Made by a program: the position numbers and the translations under genes | Notes under the pieces: generated by a model | What the model was told of the DNA's origin: nothing | Seen by the model: the letters and a program-made list of their open reading frames with translations, nothing else | Database searches by the model: none | Shown here: positions 21,415 to 33,183 of the stretch, piece by piece | How positions within the stretch are numbered: the first letter of the stretch is position 1 | Layout: the number at the start of each line of letters is the position of its first letter | Assembly: GCF_003576645.1 (NCBI RefSeq) | Contig: NC_044923.1 | Coordinates: forward strand, 4,930,636-4,994,635 | DNA: 64,000 nucleotides | Source of the DNA: Ipomoea triloba | Lineage: Eukaryota > Streptophyta > Magnoliopsida > Solanales > Convolvulaceae | Direction of reading: 5' to 3'

Positions 21415-21592
21415 AGAAGTCTCCGGCTTCATTATTTAATGAAGCCGGAGGCTTCTGTATATTTTCCTGCCCATCCGAATTGGATGGGCAGTATATATAT
21501 ATAATCTATAATGGGGCGTTGAGCTCCCTCTTAAAAGGGAGCTCAACGCCCACTTTTTAAAACTTTTACGATGTGGGATAAAATCCCACATC
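21415..21592. other. Cluster of four perfect or near-perfect hairpins
   Basis: Four unrelated palindromes lie in 178 bp. First, 21415-21456, arms of about 20 bp with one G-T pair and a 2-base loop. Second, 21467-21491, 10-bp arms CTGCCCATCC, 5-base loop. Third, 21514-21551, 16-bp arms GGGCGTTGAGCTCCCT, 6-base loop. Fourth, 21570-21592, 10-bp arms GATGTGGGAT, 3-base loop. The arms are GC-richer than anything nearby. The fourth contains ATCCCACATCG on the minus strand (21569-21579), identical to the plant snRNA upstream sequence element RTCCCACATCG, and a one-mismatch copy on the plus strand (21583-21593). Spacing to TATA-like sequence does not clearly fit a working snRNA promoter. Confidence 0.9.
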
Positions 21593-21616
21593 ACTTTCTT
21601 ATTTTTTTTCTTTTAA

Positions 21617-21619
<3 letters not shown>

Positions 21620-21674
<55 letters not shown>

Positions 21675-21726
21675 GCTGCTACTACTACTACTATTATTAC
21701 CACCACGTACCACCACCACCACCACG
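21620..21726. repeat. (TTA)n and compound trinucleotide microsatellite
   Basis: About 18 TTA units (21620-21674) are followed by GCTGCT, ACT repeats, ATT repeats and ACC repeats. It lies just after the hairpin cluster inside the CACTA element. Confidence 0.95.
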
Positions 21727-24534
21727 ATACTACCTTAATGATGATGTAGGAGATGAAATTTTGTAGACTAAATTTTTCGTAACTTAATCAACCAAACTAA
21801 ATTATACTTTAACTAATTCGATTAATTGGTCTATAACAAAATTTTTATTATATATAATATGTTTTTTTATTATATATTTGATACAATCATATTGTAAACA
21901 TCATGCTATGTTGGATGGCTCTTAATGTATAAATAATTAGCTATTGTTGTTAATTAGGGTAGTTATCCAATTCATTTGATTAATTTTAAATCAAATTTAG
22001 AGATGAATATACCATATTGATAGAAGAACAAGCAATTCCTAGGAATGGCATTCTTAGTAAGAACTAATTACTCGTCATAATTATCATAAATTAGTGACAA
22101 CACTTAAAATCAACACAATTATTGTCACAATTAAGTAATTTTTGTTATGGAATTATAGAGCGTCACAAATATTTGTAACATTTTCATCACAAAAAATGAC
22201 AATATTAGTGACAATAGTATTTTTTTCTCACAATTGTTTCTCATTTATAATGGTACTAACCAATTGTATTTTTATTGACAAAATAAGTTGTCACAAATAT
22301 TATAAACAAGAGTGACCAACAATTATTTGTCACAAAAAGTATTAAAATTTGTGTCCACATTACATTTTGTCACAACTACATTTATTCCCGCCATAATTAT
22401 AATACCGCCAAAATACACATACATTTAGTGACAACAAATAGTGATAACGTATGTTACGGCAATATTATTCTAGTAATAGTGACAAGTTACTCGTAACAAA
22501 TACTTATTTGTCACAATTACCATACTATTAGTGACCAAAAAAATGCTATCACAATTATCCCATACAATAGTGTCGAATTATTTTTTTGGTCACAAAAAGT
22601 GTATTATTTGTGACTAAATTACAAAGTGTCACAAAACATTTGTCACTAAATGTCTTCATTCTTGTAGTGTGTGTCAAATAGGCTATCAACATTTACCTGA
22701 AAAATGAATTAGAGCCTCAAACTTTTTAAAGTTGCAATTAAATACATAAAATTGTCAATTTAGTTCATCCAGGAATAATTACATGTTAGTGACCTGTAAT
22801 AACAGGTAAATGTAAATGTCACTATTTTGCATAAAATGTGTCAAAAAGGCCATCGAACTTTACCTAAAAAATTAATTAGGCCCTCAAACTTTTTAAAGTT
22901 TCAATTAGGTACAGAAAAATGTCAATTTAGTTCATCAAGAAATAATTACCTGTTAGTGACCTGTAATAACAGGTAAATGTAAATGTCACTTTTTTTTTTT
23001 TTTTTGCATTAAATGTGTCAAATAGGCTATCGACCTTTACTTGAAAAATCAGTTAGACTCTCAAACTTTTTAAAGTTGCAATTAGACACAACAACATGTC
23101 AATTTAGTTCATTAAGGCATAATTACCCGTTAGTGACCTGTAATACCAGGTAAATGTAAATGTCACTTTTTTTCGCATAAAATGTGTCAAATGGGCTATC
23201 AACCTTTACCTGAAAAATCAAATAGACCCTCAAACTCTTTAAAGTTGCATTTAGGTACATAAAAATGTCACTATAGTTCATCCATGAATAATTACCTGTT
23301 AGTGACCTGTAATAACAGGTAAATGTAAATGTCACTTTTTTTTTTTCCATAAAATGTGTCAAAAAGGCCATCGAACTTTACCTAAAAAATAAATAGGCCC
23401 TCAAACTTTTTACAGTTGCAATTAAATACATAAAAATGAAAATTTAGTTCATCAAGGAATAATCAAGTATTTGTGACCTGTAATAGTAGGTAAATGTAAA
23501 TGTCACTTCTTTTTTTTTTTTTTTTTTTTTTTTGCATAAAATGTGTCAAATAGGCTATCAACCTTTACCTAAAAATCAATTAGGCCATTAAACTTTTTAA
23601 AGTTGCAATTATGTACATAACAATCTCAATTTAGTTCATCATGGCATAATTATCTGTTAGTGACCTATAATACCAGGTAAATTTAAATGTCACTTTTTTC
23701 GCATAAAATGTGTCAAATAGGCTATCAACCTTTGCCTGAAAAATGAATTAGACCCTCAAACTTTTTACAGTTGCAATTAAATACATAAAAATGAAAATTT
23801 AGTTTATCAAGGAATAATCAAGTATTTGTGACCTGTAATAACAAGTAATGTAAATGTCACTTTTTTTTGCATAAAATGTGTCAGAAAGGCCATCGAACTT
23901 TAACTAAAAAATTAATTAAGCCCTCAAACTTTTTAAAGTTGCAATTAGGTACATAAAAATGTCAATTTAGTTCATCAAGGTATAATTACATGTTAGTGAC
24001 CTGTAATAACAGGTAAATGTAAATGTCATTTTTTTTGCATAAAATGTGTCAAAATTGCCATCGAACATTACCGGAAAAATTAATTAGGCCCCTCAAACTT
24101 TTTAAACTTGCAACGAGATACATAAAAATGTCAATTTAGTTCATCAAGATATAATTACATGTTAGTGACCTGTAATAACAGGTAAATGTAAATGTCATTT
24201 TTTTTTGCATAAAATGTGTCAAAAATGACATCGAACTTTACCGGAAAAATTAATTAGGCCCCTCAAACTTTTTAAACTTGCAACGAGATACATAAAAATG
24301 TCAATTTAGTTCATCCAGGAATAATTACCCGTTAGTGACCCGTAATAACAGGTAAATGTAAATGTCACTTTTTTTGCATAATATGTGTCAAATAGGCTAT
24401 TAACCATTATCTAAAAATCAATTAGGCCCTCAAACTTTTTAAAGTTGCAATTAGGTACATAAAAATGTCAATTTAGTTCATCAAGGAATAATTACGTATT
24501 AGTGACCTGTAATAGCAGGTAAATATAAATGTCA

Positions 24535-24580
<46 letters not shown>

Positions 24581-26734
24581 NAGGCAATCAATCTTTACCT
24601 AACAAAATTAATTTGTCACTCAAACTTTTTATAGTTGCAATTAGACACATAAACATGTCAATTTAGTTCATCATGGCATTATTATCTGTTAGTGACCTAT
24701 AATACCAGGTAAATTTAAATGTCATTTTTTTCGCATAAAATGTGTCAAATAGGCTATCAACCTTTACCTGAAAAATGAATTAGACCCTCAAACTTTTTAA
24801 AGTTTCAATTAAATACATAAAAATGTCAATTTAGTTCATCGAGGAATAATTACCTATTACTGACATGTAATAACATGTAAATATAAATGTCACTTTTTTT
24901 GCATAAATATGTGTCAAATAGGCTATCAACCTTTACCTAAAAATCAATTAGGCCATTAAACTTTTTAAAGTTGCAATTAGGTACATAAAAATCTCAATTT
25001 AGTTCATCAAGGAATAATTACGTATTAGTGACCTGTAATAGCAGGTAAATGTAAACGTCACTTTTTTTTTTTTTTTCATAAAATGTGTCAAAAAAGCCAT
25101 CGAACTTTACCTAACAAAATTAATTTATCCCTCAAACTTTTTATAGTTGCAATTAGACACATAAACATGTCAATTTAGTTAATCATGACATAATTATCTG
25201 TTAGTGACCTATAATACCAGGTAAATTTAAATGTCACTTTTTTCGCATAAAATGTGTCAAATAGGCTATCAACCTTTACCTGAAAAATGAATTAGACCCT
25301 CTAACTTTTTAAAGTTGCAATTAAATATATAAAAATGTCAATTTAGTTCATCCAGAAATAATTACCTGTTAGTGACCTGTAATAACATGCAAATGTAAAT
25401 GTCACTTTTTTTGTATAAAATGTGTCAAAAATGTCATCGAACTTTACCTGAAAAATTAATTAGGCCCCACAAACTTTTTAAAGTTGCAATTAGATACATA
25501 AAAATGTCAACATAGTTCATCTAGGAATAATTACCCGTTAGTGACCCGTAATAACAGGTAAATGTAAATGTCACTTTTTTTGCATTAAAATGTGTCAGGC
25601 TATCGACCTTTACCTGAAAAATCAATTAGACCCTCAAACTTTTTAAAGTTGCAATTAGATACATAAAAATGTCAATTTAGTTCATCCAGTAATAATTACC
25701 TGTTAGTGACCTGTAATAACAGGTAAATATAAATGTCACTTTTTTTGCATAATATGTGTCAAATAGGCTATCAACCGTTACCTGAAAAATTAATTAGACC
25801 CTCAAACTTTTTAAAGTTGCAATTAAATATATAAGAATGTCAATTTAGTTCATCCAGGAATAATTACATGTTAGTGACCTGTAATAACAGGTAAATGTAA
25901 ATGTCAGTTTTTTGAATAAGGCCATCGAACTTTACCTAAAAAATTAATTAGGCCCTCAAACTTTTAAAGTTGCAATTAGGTACATAAAAATGTCAATTTA
26001 GTTCATCAATGTATAATTACATGTTAGTGACCTGTAATAACAGGTAAATGTAAAGGTCACTTTTTTTTGCATAAAATGTGTCAAAAATGTCATCGAACTT
26101 TACCTAAAAAATTAATTAGGCCCCTAAAACTTTTCAAAGTTGCAATTAGATACATAAACATGTCAATTTAGTTCATCATGACATAATTATCATTTAGTGA
26201 CCTATAATACCAGGTAAATTTAAATATCACTTTTTTCGCATAAAATGTGTCAAATAGGCTATCAACCGTTACCTAAAAAATTAATTAGACCCTCAAACTT
26301 TTTAAAGTTGCAATTAATTATATAAAAATGTCAATTTAGTTCATCAAGGAATAATTACCTGTTAGTGACCTGTAATAACAGGTAAATATAAATTTCACTT
26401 TTTTTGCATGAAATGTGGTAAAAATGCAATCGGACTTTACATGAAAAATTAATTAGGCCCCTCAAACTTTTTAAAGTTGCAATTAGATACATGTACATGT
26501 CAATTTAGTTTATCGGGGCATAATTACCCGTTAGTGACCTGTAATACCAGGAAAATGTAAATGTCACTTTTTTTCGCATAAAATGTGTCAAATAGGCTAT
26601 CAACCTTTACCTGAAAAAGCAATTAGGTCCTCAAACTTTTTAAAGTTGCAATTAAGTACATAAAAATATCAATTTAGTTCATCAAGGAATAATTACGTAT
26701 TAGTGACCTGTAATAGCAGGTAAATGTAAATGTC

Positions 26735-26771
<37 letters not shown>

Positions 26772-29700
26772 ATAAAATTTGTCGAAAAGGCCATCGAACT
26801 TTACATAAAAAATTAATTAGGGCCTCAAACTTTTTAAACTTGCAAATAGATACATAAACATGTCAATTTAGTTCATCAAGGCATAATTACCCGTTAGTGA
26901 CTTGTAATAACAGGTAAATGTAAATGTTAATTTTTTCGTATAAAATGTGTCAAATAGGCTATAAACCTTTACCTGAAAATTCAATTAGGCCCTCAAACTT
27001 TTTAAAGTTGCAATTAGGTACATAAAAATATCAATTTAGTTCATCAAAAAATAATTACCTGTTAGTGAGCTGTAATAACTGGTAAATGTAAATGTCACTT
27101 TTTTTTTGAATAAAATGTGTCAAAAAGGCCATCGAACTTTACCTAACAAAATTAATATGTCATTCAAACTTTTTATAGTTGCAATTAGACACATATACAT
27201 GTCAATTTAGTTCATCATGACATAATTATCTGTTAGTGACCTATAATACCAGGTAAATTTAAATGTCACTTTTTTTCGCATAAAATGTGTCAAATAGGCT
27301 ATCAACCGTTACCTGAAAAATTAATTAGACACTCAAACGTTTTAAAGTTGCAATTAAATATATAAAAATGTCAGTTTAGTTCATCCAGGAATAATTACCT
27401 ATTAGTGACTTGTAATAACAGGTAAATGTAAATATCACTTTTTTGTATAAAATGTGTCCGAAAGGCCATCGAACTTTACCTAAAAAATTAATTAGGCCCT
27501 CAAACTTTTAAAGTTGCAATTAGGTATATAAAAATGTCAATTTAGTTCATCAAGTTATAATTAAATGTTAGTGACCTGTAATAACAGGTAAATGTAAATG
27601 TCACTTTATTTAGCATAAAATGTGTCAAATAGGCTATCAACCTTTACCTGAAAAATCAATTAGGCCCTCAAACTTTTTAAAGTTGCAATTAGGTAAATAA
27701 AAATGTCAATATAGTTCATTAACGAATAATTACCTGTTAGTGACCTGTAATAACAGGTAAATGTAAATGTCACTTTTTTATTTTGCATAAAATGTGTCAA
27801 AAAGGTCATCGAACTTTACCTGAAAAATTAATTAGGCCCTCAAACTTTTTAAAGTTGTAATTAGGTACATAAAAATGTCAATTTAGTTCATCAAGGTATA
27901 ATTATCTGTTAGTGACCTGTAATAATAGTTAAATGTAAATGACACTTTTTTTTGCATAAAATGTGTCAAAAATGCCATCGAACTTTACCTGAAAAATTAA
28001 TTAGGCCCCACAAACTTTTTAAAGTTGCAATTAGATACATAAAAATGTCAATTTATTTCATCCAGAAATAATTACCCGTTAGTGACCTGTAATAACAGGT
28101 AAATGTAAATGTCACTTTTTTTGCATAAAATGTGTCAAATAAGCTATCGACCTTTACCTGAAAAATCAATTAGACCCTCGAACTTTTTAAATTTGCAATT
28201 AAGTACATAAAAATATCAATTTAGTTCATCAAAAAATAATTACCTGTTGTTGAGCTGTAATAACAGGTAAATGTAAATGTCGCTTTTTTTTTTTTAATAA
28301 AATGTGTCGAAAAGGCCATCGAACTTTACATAAAAAATTAATTAGGACCTCAAACTTTTTAAAGTTGCAATTGGATACATAAACATGACAATTTAGTTCA
28401 TCAAGGCATGATTACCCGTTAGTGACCTGTAATAACAGGTAAATGTAAATGTCAATTTTTTATTTTAATTTTTATTTTTTTGCATAAATTGTGTCAAAAA
28501 GGCAATCGAACTTAACTAAAAATTTAATTAGACCCTCAAACTTTTTAAAGTTGCAATTAGGTATATAAAAATGTCAATTTAGTTCATCTAGGAATACTTA
28601 CCTATTAGTGACCTGTAATAACAGGTAAATATAAATGTCACTTTTTTTGCATAATATGTGTCAAATAGGCTATCAACCTTTACCTAAAAATCAATTAGGC
28701 CCTCAAACTTTTTAAAGTTGCAATTAGGTACATAAAAATGTCATTTTAGTTCATCAAGAAATAATTACGTATTAGAGACCTGTAATAGCAGGTAAATGTA
28801 ATGTTAATTTTTTTTTTTTTTCATAAAATGTGTCAAAAAGGCCCTCAAACTTTACCTAACAAAATTAATTTGTCCCTCAAACTTTTTATAGTTGCAATTA
28901 GACACATAAACATGTCAATTTAGTTCATCATGACATAATTATCTGTTAGTGATCTATAATACCAGGCAAATTTAAATGTCACTTTTTTCGCATAAAATGT
29001 GTCAAATAGGCTATCAACCGTTACCTGAAAAAATTAATTCGACACTCAAACTTTTTAAAGTTGCAATTAGATACATAAACATGTCAATTTAATTCATCAA
29101 GGATTAATTACCTATTTGTGGGCTGTAATAATAGGTAAATGTAAATGTCATTTTTTTTTGAATAAAATATGTCGAAAAGGCCATCGAACTTTACATAAAA
29201 AATTAATTAGGGCCTCAAAGTTTTTAAAGTTGCAATTAGGTACATAAACATGTCAATTTAGTTCATCAAGGCATAATTACCCGTTAGTGACCTCTAATAG
29301 CAGGTAAATGTAAATGTCGCTTTTTTTTTTTTTTTTTGCATAAAAAGTGTGAAAAAGGCCATCGAACTTTACCTAACAAAATTAAATTTTCCCTCAAACT
29401 TTTTATAGTTGCAATTAGACACATAAACATGTCAATTTAGTTCATCATGGCATAATTATCTGTTAGTGACCTATAATACCAGGTAAATTTAAATGTCACT
29501 TTTTTCGCATAAAATGTGTCAAATAGGCTATCAACCTTTACCTGAAAAATGAATTAGACCCTCAAACTTTTTAAAGTTGCAATTAAATACATAAAAATAT
29601 AAATTTAGTTAATCTAGTAATAATTACCTGTAGGTGACCTGTAATAACAGGTAAATATAAATGTCACTTTTTTGCGTAATATGTGTCAAATAGGCTATCA

Positions 29701-30679
29701 ACCTTTACCTGAAAAACCAATTAGGCCTCAAACTTTTTAAAGTTGCAATTAGGTACATAAAAATGTCAATTTAGTTAATCAATGAATAATTACCTGTTAG
29801 TGACCTGTAATAACTGGTAAATGTAAATGTCACTTTTTTTTGCATAAAATGTGTCAAAAAGGCATCGAACTTTACCTAAATAATTAGTTAGGCCTCAAAC
29901 TTTTTAAAGTTGCAATTAGGTACATAAAAATGTCAACTTAGTTATCAAGGAATAATTACCTGTTAGTGACTTGTAATAACAGGTAAATGTAAATGTAACT
30001 TTTTTTTTTTTTTTTTTTGTATAAAATGTGTCAAAAATGCCATCGAACTTTACCTAAAAAATTAATTAGGCCCTCAAACTTTACATAAAAATGTCAATTT
30101 ATTTCATCAAGGCATAATTACGTATTAGTGACCTGTAATAGCAGCTAAATATAAATGTCACTTTTTTTTTTTTTTTTTTTTTTTGCATAAAATGTGTCAA
30201 AAAGACCATAAAACTTTACTCAACAAAATTAATTTGTCCCTGAAACTTTTTATAGTTGCAATCAGAGACATAAACATGTCAATTTAGTTCATCAAGGCAT
30301 AATTATCTGTTAGTGACCTATAATACCAGGTAAATTTAAATGACATTTTTTTCGCATAAAATGTGTCAAATCGGCTATCAACCTTTACCTGAAAAATGAA
30401 TTAGACCCTCTAACTTTTTAAAGTTGCAATTAAATACATAAAAGTGTCAATTTAGTTCATCCAGAAATAATTACCTATTAGTGACCTGTAATAACATGTA
30501 GATAAAAATGTCACTTTTCTTACATAATATGTGTCAAATAGGCTATCAACCTTTATCTAAAAATCAATTAGGCTCTGAAACTTTTTAAAGTTGTAATTAG
30601 GTACATAAAAATGTCAATTTAGTTCATTAAGGAATAATTACGTATTAGTGACCTGTAATAGCAGTTAAATGTAAATGTC

Positions 30680-30712
<33 letters not shown>

Positions 30713-33183
30713 AAAAAATGTGTCAAAAAGGCAATAGAACTTTACCTAACAAAATTAATTTGTCCCTCAAACTTTTTATAGTTGCAATTAGACACATAAA
30801 CACGTCAATTTAGTTCATTATGACATAATTATCTGTTAGTGACCTATAATACCAGGTAAATTTAAATATCACTTTTTTCGCATAAAATATGTCAAATAGG
30901 CTATCAACAGTTACCTGAAAAATTAATTAGACCATCAAACTTTTGAAAGTTGCAATTAAATATATAAAAATGTCAATTTAGTTCATCCATGAATAATTAC
31001 CTATTAGTGACTTGTAATAACAGGTAAATGTAAATGTCACTTTTTTGCATAAAATGTGTCAGAAAGGCCATCGAACTTTACCTAAAAAATTAATTAGGCC
31101 CTTAAACTTTTAAAGTTGCAATTAGGTACATAAAAATGTCAATTTAGTTCATCAAGGATAATTACATGTTAGTGACCTGTAATAACAGGTAAATGTAAAT
31201 GTCACTTTTTTTGCATAAAATGTGTCAAAAATGCCATCGAACTTTGCCTGAAAAATTAATTAGGCCCCTCAAACTTTTTAAAGTTGCAATTAAATACTTA
31301 AAAATGTCAATTTAGTTCATCCAGGAATAATTACCCGTTAGTGACCCGTAATAACAGGTAAATGTAAATGTCACTTTTTTTGCATAAAATGTGTCAAAAA
31401 TGCCATCTAACTTTGCTTGAAAAATTAATTAGGCCCCTCAAACTTTTTAAAGTTGCAATTAAATACTTAAAAATGTCAATTTAGTTCATCCAGGAATAAT
31501 TACCCGTTAGTGACCCGTAATAACAGGTAAATGTAAATGTCACTTTTTTTGGCATAAAATGTGTCAAATATGCTATCAAACTTTACCTGAAAAATCAATT
31601 AGGTTTTCAAACTTTTTAAATTTGCAATTAAGTACGTAAAAATATCAATTTAGTTCATCAAAAAATAATTACCTGTTAGTGAGTTGTAATAACAGGTAAA
31701 TGTAAATGTCACTTTTTCTTGAATAAAATGTGTCGAAAAGGCCATCGAACTTTACATAAAAAATTAATTAGGGCCTCAAACTTTTTAAAGTTGCAATTAG
31801 ATACATAAACATGTTAATTTAGTTCATCAAGGCATAATTACCCTTTATTGACCTGTAATAACAGGTAAATGTAAATGTCAATTTTTTTTGCATAATATGT
31901 GTCAAATAGGCTATCAACCTTTAGCTAAAAATCAATTAGGACCTCAAACTTTTTAAAGTTGCAATTAGGTACATAAAAATGTCATTTTAGTTCATCAAGA
32001 AATAATTACGTATTAGTGACCTGTGATAGCAGGTAAATGTAATGTCACTTTTTTTTTTTTTTTTCATAAAATGTGTCAAAAAGGCCATCAAACTTTACCT
32101 AACAAAATTAATTTGTCCCTCAAACTTTTTATAGTTGCAATTAGACACACAAACATGTCAATTTAGTTCATCATGACATAATTATCTGTTAGTGACCTAT
32201 AATACCAAGTAAATTTATATGTCCCTTTTTTCGCATAAAAATTGTCAAATAGGCTATCAACCGTTACCTGAAAAATTAATTAGACACTCAAACTTTTTAA
32301 AGTTGTAATTAAATATATAAAAATGTCAATTTAGTTCATCTAGGAATAATTACCTATTAGTGACCTGTAATAACAGGTAAATGTAAATGTCACTTTTTTG
32401 CATAAAATGTGTCAGAAAGGACATCGAACTTTACCTAAAAAATTAATTAGGCCGTCAAACTTTTAAAGTTGTAATTGGGTACATAAAAATGTCAATTTAG
32501 TTCATCAAGGTATAATTACATGTTAGTGACCTGTAATAACAGGTAAATGTAAATGTCACTTTTTTTGCTTAAAATATGTCAAAAATGCCATCGAGCTTTA
32601 CCTGAAAAATTAATTAGGCCCCTAAAACTTTTTCAAGTTGCAATTAGATACATAAACATGTCAATTTAGTTCATCAAGGATTAATTAGCTGTTAGTGACC
32701 TGTAATAACAGGTAAATGTAAATTTCACTTTTTTTTGCATGAAATGTGTTAAAAATGCCATCGAACTTTACCTGAAAAATTAATTAGGCCCCTAAAACTT
32801 TTTCAAGTTGCAATTAAGTACATAAAAATATCAATTTAGTTCATCGAAAAATAATTACCTGTTAGTGAGCTGTAATAACAGGTAAATGTAAATGTCACTT
32901 TTTTTTTGAATAAAATTTGTCGAAAAGGCCATCGAACTTTACATAAAAAATTAATTAGGGCCTCAAACTTTTTAAAATTGCAATTAGATACATAAACATG
33001 TCAATATAGTTCATCAAGGCATAATTACCCGTTAGTGACTAGTAATAACAGGTAAATGTAAATGTCAATTTTTTCGCATAAAATGTGTCATTATCAACAT
33101 TTACCTAAAAAATCAATTAGACCCTCAAACTTTTTAAAGTTGCAATTAGGTAAATAAAAATGTCAATATAGTTCATCCAGAAA

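Larger units (their letters stand above)
20899..22672. mobile_element. Non-autonomous CACTA (En/Spm) transposon in the satellite
   Basis: The element is 20902-22669 (1768 bp). It begins CACTACAAGAA and ends TTCTTGTAGTG, perfect CACTA termini. The inverted repeat resumes further in with CATTTAGTGA and a following A-rich word. The target triplet TGT is duplicated (20899-20901 and 22670-22672); removing the element restores the satellite phrase AAAATGTGTCAAATAGG exactly. Both subterminal regions (about 20930-21300 and 22090-22650) are packed with GTGAC/GTCAC words in both orientations, the usual transposase-binding layout of this superfamily. No transposase frame exists. The middle carries four hairpins and a microsatellite, listed separately. 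Confidence 0.95.
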
